Notes: generated by a model not told the origin, from the letters alone. A stretch of DNA of 10,091 bases from an uncultured Acinetobacter sp. (GCA_900766635.1 CAAFWA010000276.1:1-10091), one strand, 5' to 3'; shown: positions 1 to 7,302, counted from the stretch's first letter. Program-made: numbers and translations.

Positions 1-153
1 CGTGGTTTACCTGAGCAGGTACGTTTAATGTTCCCACAAGAACACTGGATTCGCTTGCCAATGGCACCCAATTCACGCAGCTTAAATTTATCTAATGCTA
101 CGGCTGTGATTGTTTATGAAGCATGGCGTCAGCAAGGCTTTAAAACCCTATAA
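1..153 (+). CDS. trmL: tRNA (cytidine(34)-2'-O)-methyltransferase TrmL, C-terminal part
   Basis: Only the last 50 residues and the TAA stop are inside the window; the start lies to the left. The visible part contains [20 protein letters not shown], the conserved C-terminal signature of SPOUT-class (knotted) RNA 2'-O-methyltransferases. Its N-S-R-S-L-N-L-S-N core contributes to the S-adenosylmethionine pocket and trefoil knot. The combination with the W-I-R-L-P-M segment just before it fits TrmL (YibK), which methylates the ribose of the wobble nucleotide C34/U34 in some leucine tRNAs in the cytosol. A strong hairpin terminator begins 5 bp after the stop, so the transcript probably ends here. 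TrmH or TrmJ relatives share the knot motif, but the very short tail after it (ending QQGFKTL) favours TrmL. Confidence 0.85.
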   Translation, partial: RGLPEQVRLMFPQEHWIRLPMAPNSRSLNLSNATAVIVYEAWRQQGFKTL

Positions 154-158
154 ACATC

Positions 159-181
159 ACCACCCTTTCGGGTGGTTTTTT
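159..181 (+). terminator. Rho-independent terminator after trmL
   Basis: Stem CCACCC (160-165), loop TTTC, stem GGGTGG (170-175), then six T. An A159-T176 pair can extend the stem. It begins 5 bp after the trmL stop and points rightward. Confidence 0.9.
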
Positions 182-192
182 ATGCCAAGTCT

Positions 193-220
193 TTTTTCAC
201 CAAACAAATTTAGTTATAAC
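193..220 (+). promoter_or_regulatory. Possible promoter for the exported protein gene
   Basis: TATAAC at 215-220 lies 16 bp after a weak -35-like TTTTTC at 193-198. A second TATAAA lies at 224-229. This AT-rich stretch lies between the trmL terminator and the GTG start at 251, so a promoter is expected here, but the -35 match is poor and the choice of box is uncertain. Confidence 0.3.
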
Positions 221-250
221 TCCTATAAAGATATAAAAAGTGAGCCGAAC

Positions 251-697
251 GTGCAGATCAAAACATTATTCAAATATCAATTTAGCCTAGGACTGATGCT
301 CACCCTCTTTAGCATGAGCCTTTTGGCCAATGAGCAAGCAGTGGTTACACCCAATAAATCGATTCAACCTTTTACCCAAGCTGAGATTCAAACTGCTTTA
401 CAAAACATGCAAAAAGAGATGAATCAAAATATTGAAACATGGGCAAAAAGCTTAGATCAAAATGATTTTGAACGTACTTGGCGTGGCCGACAATTGATTA
501 AAACCAAACGCCAAGAAGTCTGCGGTATTTATCAAGATGTGGTGAACGATATGTATCGTATGGCTGAGGCTAATCGTGCCCGTTTAAGTGTAAATGGACA
601 AAAGTTATTACAAGATCGAGATGCTTTTATTCAAAGTCTGGGTTTTAAAGATAATCTGATTGATACCAAAATGGGATTTAATTGTCGCTTACGTTAA
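251..697 (+). CDS. Predicted exported protein of unknown function
   Basis: I do not recognise the family. From the GTG at 251 the product is 148 residues. It starts with a signal-peptide-like segment: lysines at 4 and 8, a hydrophobic run at about 11-25 and likely cleavage after A26 (SMSLLA-NE). The mature part is polar and predicted helical, rich in Gln, Asn and charged residues. It has two cysteines, C91 and C145, which could form a disulfide in the periplasm. The frame stays open back to an ATG at 110, but that start would lie inside trmL and read through its terminator. An ATG at 296 is possible but would cut the signal peptide. The ribosome site before GTG 251 is weak. The gene stands alone between two terminators and converges on the permease gene. 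Confidence 0.65.
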   Translation: MQIKTLFKYQFSLGLMLTLFSMSLLANEQAVVTPNKSIQPFTQAEIQTALQNMQKEMNQNIETWAKSLDQNDFERTWRGRQLIKTKRQEVCGIYQDVVNDMYRMAEANRARLSVNGQKLLQDRDAFIQSLGFKDNLIDTKMGFNCRLR

Positions 698-702
698 TGC
701 AT

Positions 703-732
703 AAAAAAAAGGCGCCAAGTGCGCCTTTTTTT
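703..732. terminator. Bidirectional terminator between convergent genes
   Basis: GGCGC (711-715), loop CAAGT, GCGCC (721-725), flanked by A run 703-710 and T run 726-732. It works in both directions: after the exported protein on the plus strand and after the permease (stop at 745) on the minus strand. Confidence 0.92.
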
Positions 733-744
733 GAACCCACAAGT

Positions 745-2139
745 TTAACGCTCATCAAACTCGTTATGTTGTGGTGCAGGTTGTTTAAAGCCTTTGGTTT
801 TATAGCCTAAGTATAAAATACCAATCATCGCCCACCACAGACCATATTTTAAAGAATCTTCTTCAATTTCAAGCCATAAGGCAAACACGCTAATGAAACC
901 AAATAATGGCACAATCACGTAATTGAGAATGTCTTTGAATGACTTGGTACGACCATCACGTAAGGCGTAACGTGAAATCACTGATAAGTTAACAAAGGTA
1001 AAGGCAGTTAAAGCACCAAAACTGATCAATGAAATGACCATGTCTAAGTCCATAAAGCCTGCGGTTAACGCCACCGCACCCACAATTAAAATGTTGTAAG
1101 ATGGGGTAAAGTTTTTCGGACTAATATGACCAAAAATCTTTTTATTGATGACGCCATCACGACCCATCACGTACATTAAACGTGATACACCTGCATGCGC
1201 TGAAATCCCTGATGCCATCACGGTGACGATTGCAAAAGCAAGGACATAGGCTTGGAATAACGAACCACCCACCAACAATAAAATTTCAGGTTGGGTTTCA
1301 GCAATATTTTCAAAATAACTACTCGGTGAATTCGGGAAGTAAATTTGCATAAAGTAGGTGCTGACAATAAAGATCACACCTGCAATCAGTGCAGTTAAGA
1401 AAATTGCTTTAGGCAACGTTTTTTCTGTGTCTTTGGTTTCTTCTGCCAATGAGCTGAGTGAGTCAAAGCCTGTAAAAGAGAAGCACAGTAACGTAGCACC
1501 TGTAATTAATGCACCGACAGAGGTCAACTCGTTCCAAAATGGTTCAAGGCTCCATAACTGATAACGTGCATCAGCAGAAATAGGACCATCGGCATTAAAG
1601 CCTGCTTGTAGTTTGCTATACACGAGGTAAGTAAACACAGCAATCACAATCAACTGTACAAAGACAATCAGACTGTTAAAGTTAGCGACAAAACGTGCAC
1701 CACGTAGGTTCACGCCAGTCATAAATGCAGTCAGAACCACGACCCACACCCAATGATTAACGCTTGGGAATAAGGCTTCTAAGTAAATCACCGCCAAAAT
1801 AATGTTGACCATTGGCGAGAGCAAGTAGTCTAACCAAGACGACCAACCCACCATAAAGCCCACGTTCGGGTGAATCGATTTTTGAGCATACGTATAAGCC
1901 GAACCCGAAGATGGATAACGACGGATCATATGACCATAGCTCAGTGAGGTTAATAAAATGGCCACTAAGGCAAAAATATAAGACGTCGGAACATGCAGAT
2001 TACTTTCTTCAGATACCAAACCAAAGGTATCGAATAAGGTCATGGGTTGGATATAAGCCAAGCCAATAATAATAATATGCCACAGCCCTAGCGTTTTTTG
2101 CAGTTTCGCTGCCGATTGAGTCCCAGAAACATTAGTCAA
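745..2139 (-). CDS. plaP: PlaP/PuuP-like APC-family putrescine importer
   Basis: A 464-residue inner-membrane transporter of the amino acid-polyamine-organocation (APC) family with about 12 hydrophobic segments. It closely resembles E. coli PlaP (YeeF), a proton-driven low-affinity putrescine importer. Matching blocks are G-L-A-Y-I-Q-P-M-T-L-F-D-T-F-G (26-40), S-S-G-S-A-Y-T-Y-A-Q-K-S (77-88), F-M-V-G-W-S-S (95-101), L-C-F-S-F-T-G-F-D (218-226), E-E-T-K-D (233-237) and L-M-Y-V-M-G-R-D-G-V (321-330). Length is as expected. The start is a TTG, supported by AGAGGA 8 bases upstream; the next in-frame ATG would delete the first membrane segment. No polyamine catabolic gene lies nearby, so putrescine as substrate rests on homology, and a related amine or amino acid is possible. 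The gene has its own leader and promoter region. Confidence 0.82.
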   Translation of the reverse strand: MTNVSGTQSAAKLQKTLGLWHIIIIGLAYIQPMTLFDTFGLVSEESNLHVPTSYIFALVAILLTSLSYGHMIRRYPSSGSAYTYAQKSIHPNVGFMVGWSSWLDYLLSPMVNIILAVIYLEALFPSVNHWVWVVVLTAFMTGVNLRGARFVANFNSLIVFVQLIVIAVFTYLVYSKLQAGFNADGPISADARYQLWSLEPFWNELTSVGALITGATLLCFSFTGFDSLSSLAEETKDTEKTLPKAIFLTALIAGVIFIVSTYFMQIYFPNSPSSYFENIAETQPEILLLVGGSLFQAYVLAFAIVTVMASGISAHAGVSRLMYVMGRDGVINKKIFGHISPKNFTPSYNILIVGAVALTAGFMDLDMVISLISFGALTAFTFVNLSVISRYALRDGRTKSFKDILNYVIVPLFGFISVFALWLEIEEDSLKYGLWWAMIGILYLGYKTKGFKQPAPQHNEFDER

Positions 2140-2187
2140 CGGCGTTATCCTCTTAATCGTTGATCAAGGATCAGTCATTGTGTACAA

Positions 2188-2210
2188 GGATCGTTTGAGA
2201 CGAACGATCC
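2188..2210 (-). promoter_or_regulatory. Leader hairpin upstream of the plaP-like gene
   Basis: An 8-bp perfect inverted repeat, GGATCGTT (2188-2195) and AACGATCC (2203-2210), with a 7-base loop. It lies 49 bp before the TTG start, at the predicted 5' end of the transcript. It also overlaps one copy of the CAAGGATC direct repeat (2165-2172 and 2185-2192, 20 bp apart). It could be a protein operator or an RNA stabiliser; there is no U run, so it is not a terminator. Confidence 0.45.
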
Positions 2211-2220
2211 CCCCATAGAT

Positions 2221-2249
2221 AAAATAAAAGTGCGCCAATCTACTGCAAA
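2221..2249 (-). promoter_or_regulatory. Possible sigma-70 promoter for the plaP-like gene
   Basis: On the minus strand TTTGCA (2244-2249) and TATTTT (2221-2226) are separated by 17 bp, giving a predicted start near 2214. That is directly before the leader hairpin. Each hexamer is only a partial match to consensus. Confidence 0.35.
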
Positions 2250-2326
2250 TCTTAATCTTTGTCAGCAATTTTATGTTGCTGCTAGCAGAAAATATGCCAT
2301 GTTCAGATCATTACAGGCTGCACAAT

Positions 2327-2357
2327 AAAAGCCTGATGTTTAAAAAAACATCAGGCT
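2327..2357 (-). terminator. Terminator after the Fe-alcohol dehydrogenase
   Basis: A 12-bp perfect stem, AGCCTGATGTTT (2330-2341) with AAACATCAGGCT (2346-2357) and a 4-base loop, followed on the minus strand by a short U run. It begins 35 bp after the dehydrogenase stop. A smaller repeat TTTACGC/GCGTAAA (2362-2368 and 2376-2382) lies between them. The plus-strand side also has a T run (2360-2364). Confidence 0.85.
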
Positions 2358-2391
2358 GATTTTTACGCTATATTGGCGTAAATTGATTAAA

Positions 2392-3576
2392 TTACCAAGC
2401 TTTTTCTAGTATCTGTTTTAAATCATTAAAGCTGGCTTCTTTAGGGTTATAAATGATGGAGCCATCATTTAAGGCCTTATCCGCAATTTCATCAAATTGC
2501 GCTTGGCTGACCTTTTGGGTTTCACGTAAGGTACGAGGTAATTGAGTTAAACTGTACAACCGATCACGGATGGTTGTAATGGTGGCAATGGTTTTTTCAG
2601 CGCGTAAATGCGCAGGAGTTTGCGCATAAATTTCTGCACCTGCAAGCGGTAGCAAAAGCTCACCAATTTTATCGCCATTGACTGATTGGTTATATTCGAG
2701 CACATAAGGTAAAAATAAGTTCATACATAAACCATGCGGCAGATGCGCCACAGCACCTAAAGCATGACCTAAAGAATGCACTAAACCGACCATAGAATTA
2801 GAAAAGGCAATGCCCGCCATGGTCGAGGCTTGCGCCAATTCCAAACGTCTTTGTGCATCTTGCGGATTATCTAGCACGTGAAATAGATTTTCACTGATTT
2901 TTTTAATCGCTGCGGTTGCATAAGCATCGCTCATTGGATTGGCTGCCATACAGCTATAAGCCTCAATGGCATGCGTCATGGCGTCCATCGCCGTCATCGC
3001 AGTAAGCTTAGGTGGCAAAGTTTGCGTCATACGTGGGTCTAAAATAGCCGCATGTGGCATTAAATAATACGATGCAAAGGCCATTTTAACGTTTTTTTCA
3101 AGATCAGAAACCACAGCCACCATGGTGACTTCAGAACCCGTGCCTGAAGTGGTTGGAATTACAAAAAACGGCTTTAACGGTCGTGGTAAGTTGTGTGCGC
3201 CTGAATATTGACGTAAATCATCACCACCCTCAGAGACTAAAATATTGGTGGCCTTAGAGGTATCAATCACCGAACCACCGCCTACAGCGATAATGGCATC
3301 GCAATTGTGCTGACGATAAACTTCAGTGGCTTGACGTACAGTGTCTAAACTTGAATCGGGTGGAACGTCATCAAAAATCGCAGCAATTTCGGCATCTGTT
3401 GCAGCAAAAGCCGCTTCAATGGGCGCAAGCAATTGATTTTGACGCACGCCTTTATCGGTAATAATTAAGACACGTTTGGCACCTAAAGTGGCCAATTCAA
3501 AAGGAATATGTTCAAGTGCAGCATGACCTGCAATGATTTTTACTGGACAGAAAAATTCATAATAAGGCTTAGCCAT
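2392..3576 (-). CDS. Iron-containing alcohol dehydrogenase
   Basis: A 394-residue group III (iron-dependent) alcohol dehydrogenase, expected to oxidise an alcohol to an aldehyde with NAD(P)+ in the cytosol. The N-terminal half is the nucleotide-binding domain with GGGSVID (99-105) and TTSGTGSE (142-149). The C-terminal half is the helical metal domain. All four metal ligands are in place: D198 and H202 in MDAMTHAIEAY, H267 in HSLGHALGA and H281 in HLPHG. Length fits the family (about 380-400), and nothing looks broken. Its ATG lies inside the end of the upstream SCP2-domain gene (8-bp overlap), so the two are translationally coupled. Substrate cannot be read from sequence. The SCP2 partner suggests a hydrophobic or long-chain alcohol, which is inference. 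Confidence 0.92.
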   Translation of the reverse strand: MAKPYYEFFCPVKIIAGHAALEHIPFELATLGAKRVLIITDKGVRQNQLLAPIEAAFAATDAEIAAIFDDVPPDSSLDTVRQATEVYRQHNCDAIIAVGGGSVIDTSKATNILVSEGGDDLRQYSGAHNLPRPLKPFFVIPTTSGTGSEVTMVAVVSDLEKNVKMAFASYYLMPHAAILDPRMTQTLPPKLTAMTAMDAMTHAIEAYSCMAANPMSDAYATAAIKKISENLFHVLDNPQDAQRRLELAQASTMAGIAFSNSMVGLVHSLGHALGAVAHLPHGLCMNLFLPYVLEYNQSVNGDKIGELLLPLAGAEIYAQTPAHLRAEKTIATITTIRDRLYSLTQLPRTLRETQKVSQAQFDEIADKALNDGSIIYNPKEASFNDLKQILEKAW

Positions 3577-4111
3577 GCTGATGACTCCGTTTTAAATAAG
3601 ATTGGGCAACTTTTAAATAGATATGGGCAGCGCCACGTAATTTGTCTTTGAACGCCAAGTGCGATGGGTATTCTTTAACAGCAAGTTCGGCCACGAGTTT
3701 AGGTAAAATCAAGGCTTCCATTTTATTTAAGCAACGCACTAAACGAATCGCATAGCTTAAATCACCATCTGCAACCATACGGTCGTTGGCAAAGGCTTGG
3801 GCTGTACTTTCTTGAAAAGAAAACACCAAAAAAGCATGATGCAAATGTTTAAAGCGAATGGTTAAATCGGGTTTGTCGTTATAGTCGTGCAAGAGGGTGA
3901 GCTGCTCATCTGCATTGACTTGTGCGACAAAAGCAGGACCGTTTGGAAACACGCTCATCGAGAGTACAAAACCCACAGGAAATTGGCGAATTTCATGTTG
4001 TACGTCTTGATCGACTTGACTGGCCATCACCAAACCACGCCCAATCACATCCATCATGGTTTTTACATAAAGCTGCTCTAAGGCCGGTTTAACGGCATTT
4101 GCTGCAATCAC
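3569..4111 (-). CDS. SCP2 sterol-binding-domain protein
   Basis: A 180-residue protein with a sterol carrier protein 2 fold at about 45-135. The recognisable part is the PDLTIRFKHLHHAFLVFS strand-helix segment (81-98), followed by A-F-A-N-D-R-M-V-A-D-G-D-L-S-Y-A (106-121). Bacterial SCP2 domains bind hydrophobic ligands in an internal tunnel, either alone or as part of lipid-handling enzymes. Helical segments flank the domain, including about 150-175, and there is no signal peptide, so it is probably cytosolic. The start is GTG at 4111 with AAAAAGGA 7 bases upstream. Its last codons overlap the Fe-alcohol dehydrogenase start by 8 bp, implying a shared transcript and matched amounts. A role as a lipid/alcohol-binding partner of the dehydrogenase is inference; a UbiJ-like role is less likely given the context. 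Confidence 0.75.
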   Translation of the reverse strand: MIAANAVKPALEQLYVKTMMDVIGRGLVMASQVDQDVQHEIRQFPVGFVLSMSVFPNGPAFVAQVNADEQLTLLHDYNDKPDLTIRFKHLHHAFLVFSFQESTAQAFANDRMVADGDLSYAIRLVRCLNKMEALILPKLVAELAVKEYPSHLAFKDKLRGAAHIYLKVAQSYLKRSHQHG

Positions 4112-4173
4112 ACACGCATCCTTTTTATGTCACATTATTTTTAAGTTGAGGGGTAAATTCCCTCATTTGTCAA

Positions 4174-4833
4174 TTAAGCATCAATCACTTGAATGTCACT
4201 AAAGTAACCGCTTAGGGTTAAACTTGCAATGATGTCACGGCATAAGTCATCAAAGCGCGGGTAGTTAGCAACTAAATCCATGACTCGGACCATCTCAAGG
4301 CCTGCATAACCGCATGGATTAATGGTTTGAAAGCCAAATAAATCGCAATCAATATTTAAAGCTAAGCCGTGGTAACTGCGTCCTTTACGAATTTTAAAAC
4401 CCAAGGAACCAATTTTTCTTTCATTGACATAAACGCCGGGTGCATCTGCTTTGGCATAGGCATCAATGCCATATTTTTGTAATAGCTCAATCATTAGGTT
4501 TTCAGCATAGCTGACCAAGGTGCGCACATTCCAACCTAAACGATTAAGATCAAACATAAAGTAAGCGACTAACTGTCCCGGACCATGCCATGTCACTTGC
4601 CCACCACGATCAGTTTGAATCAAGGGAATATGACTTGGCACTAAGACATGCTCAGGTTTACCTGCTTGGCCTTGGGTCAGCACATCATGGTGCTGCAAAA
4701 TCCATAATTCATCAGGGGTCGTTTCATCACGGTTTTCGGTAAAGCTTTTCATTTCTAAAAAGCGTGCTTCATAAGGGGTTAAGTCGTGATAATGACGAAT
4801 AATTAACGCAGGTTGAGCAGCCATATCTGTCAC
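4174..4833 (-). CDS. lipB: Octanoyl-[acyl carrier protein]:protein N-octanoyltransferase LipB
   Basis: LipB moves the octanoyl group from acyl carrier protein to the lipoyl domains of pyruvate and 2-oxoglutarate dehydrogenases and the glycine cleavage H protein, the first step of lipoate synthesis in the cytosol. Signatures are [12 protein letters not shown] (76-87), the catalytic lysine K140 in E-R-K-I-G-S-L-G, and the catalytic cysteine C174 in NPCGY. Their 34-residue spacing matches K135/C169 of E. coli LipB. I choose GTG at 4833 (219 residues) because AGGA lies 8 bases upstream; ATG at 4824 is the alternative. The frame runs open to 4923, but that would include the promoter and terminator. 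A TATAAT lies upstream. lipA is not in the window. Confidence 0.93.
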   Translation of the reverse strand: MTDMAAQPALIIRHYHDLTPYEARFLEMKSFTENRDETTPDELWILQHHDVLTQGQAGKPEHVLVPSHIPLIQTDRGGQVTWHGPGQLVAYFMFDLNRLGWNVRTLVSYAENLMIELLQKYGIDAYAKADAPGVYVNERKIGSLGFKIRKGRSYHGLALNIDCDLFGFQTINPCGYAGLEMVRVMDLVANYPRFDDLCRDIIASLTLSGYFSDIQVIDA

Positions 4834-4867
4834 AGGGTAGGTCCTATTGGATGAACTATGGTGCTTG

Positions 4868-4873
4868 ATTATA
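4868..4873 (-). promoter_or_regulatory. -10 box of the lipB promoter
   Basis: A perfect TATAAT on the minus strand, placed to start transcription near 4861, about 28 bases before the GTG. No good -35 is seen (C/T-rich at the expected place), so an activator or upstream element may help. It lies after the terminator of the ybeD-like gene, so lipB has its own promoter. Confidence 0.55.
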
Positions 4874-4913
4874 AGATGAATTGAACAAAAAAGGGGAATA
4901 AGCAGTTGGGCAT

Positions 4914-4942
4914 AAAAAAACACGCAAATTGCGTGTTTTTTT
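4914..4942. terminator. Bidirectional-type terminator after the ybeD-like gene
   Basis: CACGC (4921-4925) and GCGTG (4931-4935) around AAATT, flanked by seven A (4914-4920) and seven T (4936-4942). It begins 3 bp after the ybeD-like stop and separates that gene from lipB. Confidence 0.9.
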
Positions 4943-4945
4943 AAG

Positions 4946-5242
4946 TTACAGTGCCGTACGAATTAATGGACAGGCTGCAAGATCAGCATAGACGGCATGT
5001 ACTTGCTCAAGTTCCTCAAAACGTAACTGCGCAGTTAACGAATGATATTTACCTGTACGTGATGGCGTAACAGCCATGCTTTTGCCATCAAAATCAGGGA
5101 AATGCTTAACAAAAATTGCAGTGACGGCTGCATGTAATTCAGGACCTGCTAGACCAATCAATTTAATTGGATAGTCCATAGGAAAAACCCAAAGATGTTC
5201 TTGGAGTTCGCGTGATGGCGTACGATTGGTCATGTCAGTCAT
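4946..5242 (-). CDS. ybeD: YbeD/DUF493 (UPF0250) family protein
   Basis: A 98-residue protein matching the UPF0250/DUF493 family. The core [11 protein letters not shown], the middle [12 protein letters not shown] and the C-terminal [10 protein letters not shown] match E. coli YbeD, which has an ACT-like ferredoxin fold and sits beside lipB. Function is not established; the link to lipoate metabolism comes from gene order. Length is about 10 residues more than E. coli YbeD, all at the N-terminus. The ATG at 5242 has GAGAGGTG close upstream; a second in-frame ATG lies three codons in (MTDM). It is isolated between two hairpins: the rpoD-side terminator ends about 15 bp before the start, and another terminator follows the stop. 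Expression therefore needs read-through or the promoter proposed at 5309-5336. Confidence 0.85.
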   Translation of the reverse strand: MTDMTNRTPSRELQEHLWVFPMDYPIKLIGLAGPELHAAVTAIFVKHFPDFDGKSMAVTPSRTGKYHSLTAQLRFEELEQVHAVYADLAACPLIRTAL

Positions 5243-5256
5243 GGGACACCTCTCAA

Positions 5257-5286
5257 TTAAAAATACCTGCGAGTGGCAGGTATTTT
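5257..5286 (-). terminator. rpoD terminator / possible ybeD attenuator
   Basis: An 11-bp stem, AAAATACCTGC (5260-5270) with GCAGGTATTTT (5276-5286), loop GAGTG, with a minus-strand U tract (TTTTT then AATT). It lies 73 bp after the rpoD stop but only about 15 bp before the ybeD-like ATG, so it also sits in that gene's leader. Confidence 0.75.
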
Positions 5287-5308
5287 GATGTATTTGCTCT
5301 TGGCTTAT

Positions 5309-5336
5309 ATTATGGGGGAGATTCCCCCATATTCAA
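5309..5336 (-). promoter_or_regulatory. Possible ybeD promoter with a palindromic spacer
   Basis: On the minus strand TTGAAT (5331-5336) and CATAAT (5309-5314) are 16 bp apart. The spacer is almost entirely a palindrome: TATGGGGGA (5311-5319), loop GAT, TCCCCCATA (5323-5331). The palindrome has no U run, so it is not a simple terminator. The promoter would fire about 60 bases before the ybeD-like ATG, reading through the hairpin at 5257-5286. Confidence 0.4.
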
Positions 5337-5359
5337 GTGAGCATTGTTGCATCTATAGA

Positions 5360-7249
5360 TCAGTCATTCTCAAGGAATGAACGTAAATGTTCAGAACGTG
5401 ATGGATGACGTAATTTACGTAATGCTTTGGCTTCAATCTGACGAATACGTTCACGAGTTACATCAAATTGTTTACCGACTTCCTCTAAGGTATGGTCGGT
5501 TGGCATATCAATACCAAAACGCATTTTGAGGACTTTAGCTTCACGTTCAGTTAAGTTTTCTAACACTTCACGAGTGGCTTCTTTTAAACCCTCAGACGTT
5601 GCCGCATCAATCGGTGATGTGATGTTGCTATCTTCAATGAAATCACCAAGATGTGAATCTTCATCATCACCAATTGGAGTTTCCATTGAAATTGGTTCTT
5701 TGGCAATTTTCAGCACTTTACGGACTTTGACTTCGTCCATTTCTAAACGCTCACCCAATTCTTCAGGTGTTGGTTCACGGCCCATTTCTTGTAACAACTG
5801 ACGCGAAACACGGTTAATCTTGTTAATGGTTTCGATCATATGCACAGGAATACGGATGGTACGTGCTTGGTCAGCAATCGAACGGGTAATCGCCTGACGA
5901 ATCCACCATGTCGCATACGTCGAGAACTTATAACCACGGCGGTATTCAAACTTATCCACCGCTTTCATCAAACCAATGTTACCCTCTTGAATTAAATCCA
6001 AGAACTGTAAGCCACGGTTGGTGTATTTTTTCGCAATCGAAATTACAAGACGTAAGTTGGCTTCCACCATTTCTTTTTTAGCACGACGAGCTTTCGCTTC
6101 GCCAACTGCCATACGTTTAGAAATGTCTTTAATGTCTTTAACGCTTAAACCAAGTTCTTTTTCGATATCCGCGATCTTTTGTTGGAATGCTAAAATATCT
6201 GGGCGTACTTTTTCAAGATAGCCTTTTTGCTCAGGCGTCGCTTTGGCAATTTGCTCATCTAACCAAGCAAAATTTGATTCTTGACCTGGGAATGTAGTAC
6301 GGAATTGGGTACGATCCATACGACCACGACGAATCGCATAACGCATCACTTCACGTTCTGCAGCACGAATTTGATCGTGTGTACCACGGATCATTTCTGA
6401 AATTAAATCAAATAAACGTGGGGTAAACTTAAACATCATAAACACAGTCGCAAGCGCTTCAAGTGCTTCAGTGGCTTCGGCACTGTTACGACCATATTTT
6501 TCAATGATGGCTTTGGTATTGCTCCACGCATCACTTAATTCAGCAAAGCGGACTTTGGCAATTTCAGGGTCTGGGCCTGAATCTGCTTCTGAATCATCTT
6601 CGCTCTCAGACTCTTCGTCTTCATCTTCGTCATCAAGTTTGACGTCTTTGGTGGGTTTAGATGTTGAATCTTCGTCATCATCTAAGACCACTTCATCTTC
6701 TAAAACTTCAGGAATATCATCATCAGTTTCTGGGTCTAAATAACCAGATAAAACGTCAGCAAGACGGCGTTCGCCTGCAACATAGTCATTATATTCTTGG
6801 AGGACAACTTCAACGGCATTTGGCCAATAGGCAATTGAATTGAGAACGTCGCGAATCCCTTCTTCAATACGTTTGGCAATGCTAATTTCACCCTCACGGG
6901 TTAAGAGCTCAACTGTACCCATTTCACGCATATACATACGTACAGGGTCAGTGGTACGGCCAGGTTCATTTTCTACAGAGGCCAGTACCGCAGCAGCTTC
7001 TTCTTCGGCAACTTCATCGGCTGCATCAGCATTGTTTGAGTCGAACATGGCGTCATCAGATTCAGGCGCACGTTCATGCACAGGAATACCGACGTCTTGA
7101 AGCATTTGAATAATGTCTTCAATCTGTTCACTTTCTGTGATTGAGTCTGGGAGATGATCGTTAACCTCAGCGTACGTTAAGTAACCTTGCTCTTTGCCTC
7201 GGCTAATCAGCGCCGCTACTTGAGAAGTAGGGGAAGTCATATCGCTCAT
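5360..7249 (-). CDS. rpoD: RNA polymerase primary sigma factor RpoD (sigma-70)
   Basis: The 629-residue housekeeping sigma factor that directs RNA polymerase to most promoters. Order of parts: region 1.1 (about 5-80); region 1.2 with [11 protein letters not shown] (101-111); a long non-conserved region (about 133-375) with a very acidic stretch at 171-229; regions 2.1-2.4 (about 396-465), including [18 protein letters not shown] (406-423) and [20 protein letters not shown] (444-463); region 3 (466-540) with the P-I-G-D-D-E-D-S finger (525-532); and region 4 with the -35-binding helix-turn-helix [18 protein letters not shown] (597-614). Length is typical (about 613 in E. coli). The ATG at 7249 has a poor ribosome site; ATG at 7240 is an alternative. 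rpsU and dnaG, its neighbours in E. coli, are absent here. Confidence 0.98.
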   Translation of the reverse strand: MSDMTSPTSQVAALISRGKEQGYLTYAEVNDHLPDSITESEQIEDIIQMLQDVGIPVHERAPESDDAMFDSNNADAADEVAEEEAAAVLASVENEPGRTTDPVRMYMREMGTVELLTREGEISIAKRIEEGIRDVLNSIAYWPNAVEVVLQEYNDYVAGERRLADVLSGYLDPETDDDIPEVLEDEVVLDDDEDSTSKPTKDVKLDDEDEDEESESEDDSEADSGPDPEIAKVRFAELSDAWSNTKAIIEKYGRNSAEATEALEALATVFMMFKFTPRLFDLISEMIRGTHDQIRAAEREVMRYAIRRGRMDRTQFRTTFPGQESNFAWLDEQIAKATPEQKGYLEKVRPDILAFQQKIADIEKELGLSVKDIKDISKRMAVGEAKARRAKKEMVEANLRLVISIAKKYTNRGLQFLDLIQEGNIGLMKAVDKFEYRRGYKFSTYATWWIRQAITRSIADQARTIRIPVHMIETINKINRVSRQLLQEMGREPTPEELGERLEMDEVKVRKVLKIAKEPISMETPIGDDEDSHLGDFIEDSNITSPIDAATSEGLKEATREVLENLTEREAKVLKMRFGIDMPTDHTLEEVGKQFDVTRERIRQIEAKALRKLRHPSRSEHLRSFLEND

Positions 7250-7293
7250 CTTTGCTTACTCTTGGTTGAATCTGTGGCAGTAAAAAACCGTGC

Positions 7294-7302
7294 ATGATAG
7301 CA
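7294..7302 (-). promoter_or_regulatory. Extended -10 promoter for rpoD
   Basis: On the minus strand TGC is followed directly by TATCAT, an extended -10 element, with predicted start near 7287 and a leader of about 38 bases. The -35 position lacks a good hexamer and instead holds the imperfect palindrome at 7303-7328. Confidence 0.5.

Noticed and set aside
110..250. Extension of the exported protein frame back to an ATG at 110
   Set aside because: It would start inside trmL and cross its terminator; the signal-peptide-like start at 251 fits better.
1358..1561. Plus-strand frame inside the permease gene
   Set aside because: It is a shadow of the coding sequence with no start signal or recognisable product.
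2362..2382. Small inverted repeat TTTACGC/GCGTAAA after the dehydrogenase stop
   Set aside because: Short 7-bp stem without a U run; the 12-bp hairpin next to it explains termination.
4168..4173. TTGACA as a promoter -35 for the SCP2 gene
   Set aside because: No acceptable -10 hexamer lies 15-19 bp downstream on the minus strand.
4834..4923. N-terminal extension of lipB with a hydrophobic, signal-like segment
   Set aside because: The stretch contains the TATAAT promoter box, starts at the ybeD terminator and is not part of LipB; the ribosome site lies just before GTG 4833.
6471..6743. Serine-rich open frame on the plus strand
   Set aside because: It is the antisense shadow of the acidic GA-rich codons in rpoD (poly-D/E read as poly-S).
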